A stretch of 64,000 nt of DNA, taken from NCBI GenBank assembly GCA_038043025.1, contig JBBTCW010000020.1, positions 5,537 to 69,536 of the forward strand, written 5' to 3'. A model generated the notes under the pieces. The model was given only the letters and a program-made list of their open reading frames with translations, was not told the origin of the DNA and made no database searches. A program made the position numbers and the translations under genes. The stretch comes from O2-02-FULL-42-9 sp038043025 (GTDB lineage Bacteria; Pseudomonadota; Gammaproteobacteria; UBA12402). Positions 35,770 to 44,600 of the stretch are shown piece after piece (positions within the stretch are counted from its first letter, which is position 1; each line of letters begins with the position of its first letter).

Positions 35770-37242
35770 ATGACGCTAAGAACCCCAATCCGTCTCTTAT
35801 GCTTTTTATTGATCAGTCTGTCCACCGCTCCCATTTTCGCTAAAACAATTCATATCTTATATTTTAATGACTTTCACGGCCAAGTCACTGAAGACAGTCA
35901 AAATCCTGGCATGGAAAAATTCGCCAGCGTCGTTAAGGCGCAAGAAAAAAAATATCCAAATTATATTTTGGTTGCCGGCGGCGACAATTATCAAGGCAGC
36001 ATCATATCAAATTTAACGTACGGCGAACCCGTCGATGCCATGATGAAGTATTTAAATGTCTCCGCATCTGCTGTTGGCAATCACGATTTTGATTGGACGA
36101 CAAAATGGTTCCCAATCTGGCAACAACAAGGTCATTTTACTTATCTTGCCGCTAATATATTTACACAAAAAACGCATCAGCCTGTCAACTTCGCCAAACC
36201 CTATATTATTGTGAACAAAGATGGAATCAACATTGCTATTATTGGACTCTCTACCACCGAAACACCGTTCACAACCATACACACCAATGTCGCTAATTTA
36301 GAATTTCAAACAGCTGAAAAATCTGCCCAAGGCTGGATTAATTATTTGAATTCCGGACGTGATAAAGCGGGCAAACCCGATGCAATCATCGCACTCACCC
36401 ACATCGCCTCGGAACAAACAAATGGAGCAATCAAAGACAAAGAGATCACAAGTTTAATCAAAAATACCAAGGGTTTTGATGCGATTTTAAGTGCGCACAG
36501 CCATCAACCCGTTGCCGGAAAATTAGATAATATGCCCGTACTGCAAGCCTATTGTTATGGACGCGACCTGGGCGATTTAATGTTGACATTTAATTCAAAA
36601 AATAAACTCGTTAAAGTCACGCCAACCTTAACGCAGATTTATAACCACAAAAAAAATATTAAGCCCGATCCGCAAATGACAAAAGTTTACAATCAATATT
36701 ATAAAAAATTCAGCAACCAAATGGCCGTTAAAATCGGTGAAGCAACGCGCACATTACAAGCTGAAAAAAAAGGGGAACTTTCTCCACTTGGCCATTGGGT
36801 CTGCCAAGTTCTAAAAGAACAAACGGGTGCGCAAGTGGTGTTGCAAAACGAAGGATTTTTTCGGCATGACCTCATGAAAGGCCCAATAACGCTCGGTCAA
36901 CTCTACCAACTTTTTCCCTTTGATAACACCGCCGTTGTTTTGAGTATGACCGGCCAAGATATCAAACAAGCCATCGAGCATGGGTTAAATAGCGATATCA
37001 TGGGCGCCACACAATATGCAGGCATAACATTTAAACAGAAGAACAAAAAAGTAATATCGATGATGCTCGACGATGGCACGCTAATAAAAATGGATCAATC
37101 CTATACCGTTGCAACCAATAATTTTATGCAAGGCAATGGCGATGGTTATCAATTTTCGACGATGAAACAAATATCCACGCATCCCAAAATCATTCGCGAC
37201 ATCCTTAAAGATTATATTAAAGCGAAGAAACGGGTGCCTTGA
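35770..37242 (+). CDS. Secreted metallophosphatase / 5'-nucleotidase family protein
   Basis: The 490-residue protein has a signal peptide (about 1-24). The N-terminal metallophosphoesterase domain shows HILYFNDFHG, AGGDNYQGS, GNHDFDW, LTHIAS and SAHSHQP (metal ligands Asp, His, Asn). The C-terminal 5'-nucleotidase domain (about 320-480) shows LGHWVCQVLKE and NEGFFRHD. Family members (UshA, YfkN) hydrolyse nucleotides or UDP-sugars in the periplasm. Substrate is not decided by sequence. AGGAG lies 8 bp before ATG. It is monocistronic, followed by dispersed repeats. Confidence 0.9.
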   Translation: MTLRTPIRLLCFLLISLSTAPIFAKTIHILYFNDFHGQVTEDSQNPGMEKFASVVKAQEKKYPNYILVAGGDNYQGSIISNLTYGEPVDAMMKYLNVSASAVGNHDFDWTTKWFPIWQQQGHFTYLAANIFTQKTHQPVNFAKPYIIVNKDGINIAIIGLSTTETPFTTIHTNVANLEFQTAEKSAQGWINYLNSGRDKAGKPDAIIALTHIASEQTNGAIKDKEITSLIKNTKGFDAILSAHSHQPVAGKLDNMPVLQAYCYGRDLGDLMLTFNSKNKLVKVTPTLTQIYNHKKNIKPDPQMTKVYNQYYKKFSNQMAVKIGEATRTLQAEKKGELSPLGHWVCQVLKEQTGAQVVLQNEGFFRHDLMKGPITLGQLYQLFPFDNTAVVLSMTGQDIKQAIEHGLNSDIMGATQYAGITFKQKNKKVISMMLDDGTLIKMDQSYTVATNNFMQGNGDGYQFSTMKQISTHPKIIRDILKDYIKAKKRVP

Positions 37243-37251
37243 ACATCACTT

Positions 37252-37460
37252 GTCATTTCGAACGTCGCCGTTCTTTTTTTTCCGTCATCCCGGAAAATGC
37301 GAAGCATTTATCCGGGATCCAGTTTTTGTCATCCCGCGGCTTGACCGCGGGATCCAGGGAACACTTTAGTTCCGCACTTCGATCCTCCTGGATTCCGGAC
37401 ATTGTTGCGCAACGGCGCAACAATTCCGGAATGACGAAACTTTGCCAGAGCGATTCCGGA
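37252..37460. repeat. Cluster of dispersed palindromic repeats
   Basis: The cluster contains GTCATTTCGA at its start, GTCATCCCGGAAAATGCGAAGC (about 37292-37322), and GTCATCCCGCGGCTTGACCG... (37328-37358). A CTGGATTCCGGACATTGTTGCGC...GGAATGACG palindrome (about 37389-37436) follows. The same families occur at 10.9, 24.0 and 60.1 kb. Confidence 0.8.
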
Positions 37461-37471
37461 ATGATAACAAT

Positions 37472-39574
37472 TCACACCCGCCCATAATCCTCCGCACTCT
37501 CAATCCACCGATGTTCGAGCAGCGGAATAATCGATGCGTGATGATGAATAATTTCTAACGATACGGCTTGTACTTTCGGCAACAAATATTGATCGCGCAC
37601 GATATTTGCAATGCGCATACCGATAATACCCGCTTGCTTTGTACCTAACACTTCGCCCGGACCACGGATTTCTAAATCTTTTTGCGCAATCAAAAACCCA
37701 TCGCAACTTTTTCGCATAATTGCTAAACGCTTGATTGCGCTTTCCGAGAGCGGCCGTTGATAGAGCAAAACGCAATAACTTTCAACCGACCCGCGGCCAA
37801 TGCGTCCGCGCAACTGATGTAACTGTGCCAAACCCAAACGCTCTGCATTTTCAATCACCATCAAGCTCGCATTGGGCACATCCACACCGACCTCAATCAC
37901 CGTTGTCGCCACCAGCAAATCATATCGTTTCGCCTTAAAATCCTGCATAATTTGATCTTTTTCGAGCGTTTTCATGCGACCATGAATCAATGCAATGTGA
38001 CAGTCCGGCAAGACTTGTTTTAAACTTTCAGCCGTTTTTTCTGCCGCCTGACATTGCAAAATTTCAGATTCTTCAATCAACGTACACACCCAATACACCT
38101 GCCGTTTTTCGTGACACGCTTGTCGAATGCGCGCAATGACATCGTCGCGTCGATTGCTTGATAATACCGTTGTCGTCACCGGTTTGCGCCCCGGCGGCAA
38201 TTCATCAATGAATGAATGATCTAAATCCGCATATGCCGACATCGCCAACGTGCGCGGAATGGGTGTTGCGGTCATGATGAGTTGATGCGGGTATTTGTTA
38301 TCGTGATAACCCTTTTCGCGCAGCGCCAAACGCTGATGCACACCAAAACGATGCTGCTCATCCACAACCATTAATGCCAGCCGTTTAAACTCAACACCCT
38401 CTTGAAACAATGCATGCGTGCCAATAATCACTTGCGCTTCGCCGCTTTCAATGATCGCTAACGTTTCTCGCCTTTCTTTTGCCTTTAATTGACCCGACAA
38501 CCATGCGACTTTAATATTGAGTGGTGTCAACCAGTGTTGAAAATTTTTGAGATGTTGTTCCGCTAATAATTCAGTGGGCGCCATGACGACCGCCTGACAA
38601 TTATTCGACACGGCATGCAAAACGGCTAACGCCGAAACCACTGTTTTTCCAGAGCCAACATCACCTTGCACCAACCGCATCATCGGATATATATGCGATA
38701 AATCATCGGCAATTTCTTGATAAACACGCTGCTGTGCATGTGTTAATTGAAACGGTAACTGCTGTAAAAAATTTTTGATGAGCGCGCCCTCGGCCGACAA
38801 AACAACGGCCGAATGTTTCTTGGCATGCTCACGCAATTTGCGCAAACTCAAATAATGCGCTAATAATTCTTCAAAAATCAAACGTGTCTGAAAGGGATGC
38901 TTGCCCTCCAACAACAGTTGAATCGGCGCGTCAGGCGGCGGCCGATGTAAATATAACAACGTGTCTTTTAGATTTGAAAATTTGAATTTCTGCAAAAGAT
39001 CCGGCGGCAACAATTCTTGCATCCCGCGATCAATCAACTGCAATGCTTGAGATTGCAGTCTACGCCAACTATATTGCGAAATGCCTTCGGTTGTCGGATA
39101 CACAGGCGTTAAATATTCTTCGACCAATGCCGGTTGATCATCCCGAATACCCACATATTCTGGGTGGATCATTTCGTGTCCATTTTTGCCGAAACGCACT
39201 TCACCAAAACAGCGGAGTCGAAATCCGGTTTTCAAATGCTCATATTGCGACCGATTAAAATGAAAAAATCGCACTGTCAAAAAACCGGTACCATCAGATA
39301 ATAAACAAATCAACTGGCGTCGCCCACGAAATAAAACCTCAGACGATTTTACTGCCGCCTCGATCGCCACCACCTGACCAGGTCGAATATGCCGCAATGG
39401 CATAATACGCGTACGATCTTGATACGCGCGCGGCAAATGAAATAATAAATCCTGGATCGTCTCAATACCCAGCTTTTGAAGCTTCGCCAGCAGACTTGGA
39501 CCCACTCCTTTCAAAACCGAACAGGATAATTCAGCCAAAGAAGTCGACGTTGTCGCAGACAGATCGGTGTTCAT
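37472..39574 (-). CDS. recG: ATP-dependent DNA helicase RecG
   Basis: RecG regresses stalled replication forks and migrates branched DNA. The 700-residue protein has a helix-hairpin-helix-like start (LKGVGPSLLAKLQKLGI) and an OB-fold wedge domain (about 60-160). It also has the helicase core with Walker A GDVGSGKT at 304-311, DEQH at 405-408, TATPIPRTLAM, and motif VI QLRGRIGRG, then the C-terminal TRG-like motif. All the helicase motifs are present at normal length. The ribosome-binding site is weak. Upstream lies the divergent tRNA-Leu. Confidence 0.97.
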   Translation of the reverse strand: MNTDLSATTSTSLAELSCSVLKGVGPSLLAKLQKLGIETIQDLLFHLPRAYQDRTRIMPLRHIRPGQVVAIEAAVKSSEVLFRGRRQLICLLSDGTGFLTVRFFHFNRSQYEHLKTGFRLRCFGEVRFGKNGHEMIHPEYVGIRDDQPALVEEYLTPVYPTTEGISQYSWRRLQSQALQLIDRGMQELLPPDLLQKFKFSNLKDTLLYLHRPPPDAPIQLLLEGKHPFQTRLIFEELLAHYLSLRKLREHAKKHSAVVLSAEGALIKNFLQQLPFQLTHAQQRVYQEIADDLSHIYPMMRLVQGDVGSGKTVVSALAVLHAVSNNCQAVVMAPTELLAEQHLKNFQHWLTPLNIKVAWLSGQLKAKERRETLAIIESGEAQVIIGTHALFQEGVEFKRLALMVVDEQHRFGVHQRLALREKGYHDNKYPHQLIMTATPIPRTLAMSAYADLDHSFIDELPPGRKPVTTTVLSSNRRDDVIARIRQACHEKRQVYWVCTLIEESEILQCQAAEKTAESLKQVLPDCHIALIHGRMKTLEKDQIMQDFKAKRYDLLVATTVIEVGVDVPNASLMVIENAERLGLAQLHQLRGRIGRGSVESYCVLLYQRPLSESAIKRLAIMRKSCDGFLIAQKDLEIRGPGEVLGTKQAGIIGMRIANIVRDQYLLPKVQAVSLEIIHHHASIIPLLEHRWIESAEDYGRV

Positions 39575-39614
39575 AAATTAGTCGCCCATGCTAGCCTTGC
39601 ATTATCTCATTTAT

Positions 39615-39643
39615 TTGACAGAACGACCAGCAATCGGTACATT
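39615..39643 (+). promoter_or_regulatory. tRNA-Leu promoter
   Basis: TTGACA (39615-39620), 17-bp spacer, TACATT (39638-39643), about 50 bp upstream of the tRNA 5' end. Confidence 0.6.
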
Positions 39644-39695
39644 GCGAAGTGGTATTATCTGACGCCATGGATGGCGAGTGTTAAACGAGAACAAA

Positions 39696-39782
39696 GCCGG
39701 GGTGGTGGAATTGGTAGACACGCAAGTTTCAGGTACTTGTGGGGGCAACCCTGTGGAGGTTCGAGTCCTCTCCTCGGCACCA
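39696..39782 (+). tRNA. tRNA-Leu (CAG)
   Basis: 87 nt with long variable arm and encoded CCA. The acceptor GCCGGGG pairs with CTCGGC-type 3' strand. The anticodon stem-loop CAAGT-TTCAGGT-ACTTG gives anticodon CAG, and the T loop is GGTTCGAGTCC. Gene 39832 begins 50 bp downstream with no separate promoter seen. Confidence 0.94.
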
Positions 39783-39831
39783 AAATAAAAAATACAAAAT
39801 GGTTCAACAAGGGAATATTGGGAACTGTATC

Positions 39832-40986
39832 ATGCCGATAATTCAAGAAACAAAACTTCTCCATGACCTTCTAAATAATTTACCACATTATATCTTCTGG
39901 AAAGATATAGATTTGGTTTTTAGAGGATGTAATAAAAAATTTGTTGAGCAATTTGGTTATAAGGATATAAATGAAATTATTGGTAAAACTGATGATGATT
40001 TCCCTTGGACGAATGATTTACGAAAAAAATATACGAGCGATGACAAAGAAATTTTATCGACCGGCGTTGCTAAATTAGATTATGAAGAAGAGCAAATTCA
40101 GTTAGATGGCTCTATAAAAACACTGTTAGTCAGCAAAGTTCCTCTATACGATGAGAATAACAAAACAACAGGCCTATTGGGTATATATACAGATATTAGC
40201 AACCGAAAAAAAATGGAATCCCAACTCCGCAAAGAACAAGAAGAACGCATCCGCACGACGCGCATCTTTGCCGGCGGCATTGCGCATGAGTTGCGAACAC
40301 CGCTCGCCTCGATGGTTAATGCGGCCTCTGGCATTGTTAAATTCATGCCGCGCTTGGTCGAGGCTTATAACATGGCAAAAGAAGCGAATCTCGATGTGCC
40401 GCTCATCCGTAAGGAGCATTTAGAAATTCTTAAAGACACCGCTGAACATATTGTGCAGGGAGGCGAATATTCGCAAACCGTCATCACCGCGATGCTGGTT
40501 ACCGCACAAACTGCTGCAATCGATACTGCAAAATTTAAAAACTTATTCATGGTCGCCACCATTCAGACAGCGCTCACCACATTTTATTATCCCAATCCCG
40601 ATGACAAAGCGCTCGTACATTTTATCGCTGAAAACGATTTTCAATTCTGGGGTGACGAGACCTATATGATGGACATCATTTATAATCTTGTTAAAAACGC
40701 ACTCTTTTTTATTCATCAAGCACAAAAAGGCGAAATCACGATTTGGCTTGAAAAGCAAAAAGATAAAAACATCGTCTATGTTAAAGACACCAGCGCCGGC
40801 ATTCCGAAAGAAAATCTCCCCCGTCTTTTTGAAGGATATTTTACAACGCGTGAAGCGGGTACCGGTGTTGGATTGCCGCTCGTTCGACGCCTCATGCAAT
40901 CGTTTAACGGCGATATCACGTGCGAGTCTGTGGAAGGGGAATATACGATGTTTATGCTGACATTTCCCATTTCAATCGACGCATGA
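39832..40986 (+). CDS. PAS sensor histidine kinase with LqsS/CqsS-like core (kinase 1)
   Basis: The 384-residue soluble protein has one PAS domain (about 10-125; YIFWKDIDLVFRGCNK) joined by a coiled linker to a kinase core. The H-box is AGGIAHELRTPLASM (H152). The N-box NLVKNALFF (N285, N289), DTSAGIP, FEGYFTTR and GTGVGLPLVRRLM follow. The core most resembles the quorum-sensing kinases LqsS, CqsS and LuxN and lacks their membrane sensor. No receiver domain is fused and no response regulator is nearby. GGGA sits 8 bp before ATG 39832; an in-frame ATG at 39799 is less well placed. It lies 49 bp after tRNA-Leu and may be read through from it. Confidence 0.85.
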   Translation: MPIIQETKLLHDLLNNLPHYIFWKDIDLVFRGCNKKFVEQFGYKDINEIIGKTDDDFPWTNDLRKKYTSDDKEILSTGVAKLDYEEEQIQLDGSIKTLLVSKVPLYDENNKTTGLLGIYTDISNRKKMESQLRKEQEERIRTTRIFAGGIAHELRTPLASMVNAASGIVKFMPRLVEAYNMAKEANLDVPLIRKEHLEILKDTAEHIVQGGEYSQTVITAMLVTAQTAAIDTAKFKNLFMVATIQTALTTFYYPNPDDKALVHFIAENDFQFWGDETYMMDIIYNLVKNALFFIHQAQKGEITIWLEKQKDKNIVYVKDTSAGIPKENLPRLFEGYFTTREAGTGVGLPLVRRLMQSFNGDITCESVEGEYTMFMLTFPISIDA

Positions 40987-41071
40987 TACTTCGATTAAAA
41001 ACTCAACAAATAAAATCGCATCTTTTTCTATTCACTCTTGTAAATTATAAAAAAATAAGTCACATTATAAT

Positions 41072-41353
41072 ATGAACTTCATTCAAACAATAGTTGAAAT
41101 TATATTTATCTTAGGCTTATTTATTAATGCTGCACTTTTCATCCCGCAAGCCGTTAAAATATTTCGTTTAAAGGATGCTCGAGGCATTTCATTATTTACC
41201 TATGCGGGATTTAATATTATCCAATTATTGGGCATGTTACATGGCTATTTACAGCAAGATTGGGTCTTATTTGTCGGAATGGGATTAAGTTTCCTAACCT
41301 GTGGTGGCGTAACAATAGGCATTATATTTTTTGGAAAGATTAGGAACAATTAA
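41072..41353 (+). CDS. SemiSWEET/PQ-loop family transporter 1
   Basis: The 93-residue protein has three predicted membrane helices and one PQ motif (FIPQAVKIFRLKDARGISLFTY), the layout of bacterial SemiSWEETs. These dimerise to carry sugars or other small solutes down a gradient. The ribosome-binding site is weak. A second member follows after 3 bp. Its position between a kinase and a convergent NRPS suggests, as inference only, uptake or release of a small molecule made or sensed by this block. Confidence 0.82.
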   Translation: MNFIQTIVEIIFILGLFINAALFIPQAVKIFRLKDARGISLFTYAGFNIIQLLGMLHGYLQQDWVLFVGMGLSFLTCGGVTIGIIFFGKIRNN

Positions 41354-41356
41354 CAG

Positions 41357-41665
41357 ATGAATATTTTTACTAACATCGTTGCCTGGCTATTTTCTGCGGG
41401 ATTATTTATTAGTGGTGTTTTAATCATCCCACAAATCATTAAAATTTATCGAACAAAAACAGTCAGAAATTTATCTTTAATAACCTATATCGGTTTTGAA
41501 TTTTTCCAGATCACATTCATATTACATGGTTACTTTTTTAATGACCTGCCCATACTGATCGGCATGAGTTTTACGCTCATTTGCAATACTATTGTATTAG
41601 CACAAATTTTTTATTATAGGACAATTCAATCCTCGGCGGCTACATTTAACCAACGTCATGACTAA
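41357..41665 (+). CDS. SemiSWEET/PQ-loop family transporter 2
   Basis: The 102-residue protein is homologous to its upstream neighbour (LIIPQIIKIYRTKTVRNLSLITY PQ segment, three helices), so the pair arose by tandem duplication and could form a heterodimer. The C-terminal tail (SSAATFNQRHD) overlaps the 3' end of the convergent NRPS gene by 20 bp. The start lies 3 bp after the preceding stop, with translational coupling likely. Confidence 0.82.
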   Translation: MNIFTNIVAWLFSAGLFISGVLIIPQIIKIYRTKTVRNLSLITYIGFEFFQITFILHGYFFNDLPILIGMSFTLICNTIVLAQIFYYRTIQSSAATFNQRHD

Positions 41666-44600
41666 CTATTTTGACCAACGTAAACTGTTCTGTAAATTCT
41701 CTAATAGTTGGATAATTAAAAATATCTTTTACTTGTGGCGAAATTAAAAAATATCGCGAAATTTCTATAATATACCGAAAGGCAACCAATGAATTACCGC
41801 CCAAATCAAAAAAATTATCATCTATCGCAACATGACTTTGATATAATAGTTTTGATAATATTTCACAAAGTATTTTTTGCTCTGCCGTCATATGCTCGGT
41901 TTTCTCTCGATCCACTATCTCTTCACAAAATGTGGATAATGATTGTCTATCCACTTTGCCATGTTTAGTCATCGGCAATGCATCGAGCTGTACGAATCTA
42001 TCGGGTATCATATAATAAGGCAAATACCGTCTTAAAAATAGTCTTAGGTTATGTGCGCTAAATAGCGTATTTCTCTTCAGCACTGTATAAGCAACCAATA
42101 TATTTTCATCGCGCGGCGTACGCTGAATCACCACAACACAATCACTGATTTGTTGAGTTTTTAAGAGCGCGAACTCAACTTCAGCCGTCTCAATACGATA
42201 ACCACGAATTTTAACTTGATTATCGATACGGCCAATAAATTCCAAATATCCCTCTTCATTCCAACGCACTAAATCGCCTGTTTTATATAGTTTTGATTTG
42301 TTCATATCTGAAGAAAAAATATTATCGATAAATTTTTCAGCCGTTAATTGTGATGAATTAACATATCCCCGCGCTACGCCCAAACCGCCAATGTACAACT
42401 CGCCCATAGCTCCCAAAGGCGCTAACCGTCGAGAATTGTTCAAAACATATAATTCTGTTCCAGCAATGGGCTGACCAATCGGAGGATAATCAACCCATTG
42501 CCGAAGATCATCTGGCAACCTATATTCACTCACCACATGTGTTTCTGAAGGGCCATATTGATTCATTAAGCGCACTTGCGAATACCGAATAAAAAACTGT
42601 TTAATGCTATCTGTTATTCTTAACGCCTCACCTGCTACTATAATATTCTCCAAATATTTTAGGCCAATCTGAAGATGCAGGACAGCATCTGCAAAATAAC
42701 GCAACACACTCGTGGGTAGAAATAAATCCTGTATCCGTTCTTCATCGACATACTGAGCTAACGCTATCACATCATGCCGCAACTCTTCTGGAATAAGATA
42801 AAGTGTATGCCCAAAAGACAATGCATAAAATATTTCTTGCAAAGAAACATCAAAAGTAAACGCAGCAAATTGTGCAACACGGCGTGATAGAGACTTGCTG
42901 CTCGCTAACCGCAATAGCTGTTTATGTTGCCATATCGATAAATTAATTAACGTTCGATGTGCTAATGCAATGCCCTTTGGCTCTCCTGTCGACCCTGATG
43001 TATAAATAATATAAGCTAAATCCTCAGATGTTATTTTAATTGACAAATTGTCGAGGGGTTGATCCGAAATCATCGTCGATTGATGATCTAAATTAATTCT
43101 CGAACAAAAAACATCCGATATCAAATAACTTTTTGTCAACAATAAAGTAACTGCCGCGTCCCTTAATATATGATGAACCACTGTAACGGGGCTCTCTAAA
43201 TGAATCGATACATAGACAGCCCCCACCTTAGCAATGGCTAGCAGACAAACAATCACGTCTATGCTGCGCTCCATATAAACCGCGACCACCGCTTTTGGCA
43301 TCACTCCTTGTGCTTTTATATAATGTGCCATCTGATTCGCGCGCTGATTCAACACCCGATAAGTCATCTCTGAATCTAAAAACGCTAATGCAGCTTGCTC
43401 GGGATGCTGATCAACAAAATTTTCAAAAAGATCAACAACGGTATTGCTACAATCTTTTCTTTTATAGCCTTTACCCGCCAAACGAAGTAATACGCTTTCT
43501 TCGTCTGCATGCATCCACCTCAGCTGTTCAATAGTGGATGCGGGGTTTGATAAAACGCAAGTTATTATAGTGATATAATTTTTTATCATTCGTGTAATAA
43601 ATATGTCTAAAAATACATCCGTTTTATATTCTATTCTTCCGATAATTTCGTTGGATTTATCGTCCAACTCAAACAATAAATCAAATTTCGAAGTATCATT
43701 ATGAACCCCACATTGACTAACCACCCAATTCTCATTGAGTTTAATTGCAGATGGTTCATAGATAAATGCGATCGAGAAAGGCAATAAATGTCTATCGGAC
43801 TCAATCATTAATTTCTTTTTATGCAGCATATTTACAACATCCTGAAAAGGCAGACGTTGATGCAGATGGGCATCATACACTTCTCTTTTTACCTGCTGTA
43901 ATAACGTTTGAAATGACAATACTGGATTTAAGATAAGGCGTAATATTACCGTATTTAAAAAATTACCCATCATATTTTGAGTATCAAGATGATCGCGCCC
44001 CGATAATACTGTCCCTATCGCAAGATCATTGCAGTGAGTATAATGGTATAATAATGTATAAAACGCGGATATCAAGATCGCAAATAAAGTCACGCCCTGC
44101 TGCTGCCCAAACTCTCTTAATTGATTTGTCATTTCTTCTGGCAACACCATATACTGCATGTGTCCCGCATGATTTGCCAATAAACATGTAGCCGCCTCTT
44201 TTTTAGATTCAATTTTTAAAAATGGCAGATCCTGCAATTTCGTTTCCCAATAACAAATATCTTTTTCTCTTGGATATAATTTCACTAATGCGCGATGAAA
44301 TATGACATAATCCTTATATTGGCCTGGAGACGTCAGTTGTTTCCCTGCATGCAAATTTTGTAACTCATTCAAAAATAGCTGAAACATACTCACCCCATCG
44401 GAAATACAATGATGGGCAACGACATAAAGACGATGGGTTTTGTCAGTCAACCGAACCCATAAAAAACGAATTAACGGCTCCTCACCATATTTAAAACATT
44501 TTTTCAAATCCTCTTGCGCCAATCGCAACGCAAGACATTCTGCATCACGAATATCTCTGTCTCTAAAATCATATCGGGGCAACTTGAAGGGTTGATAAGG

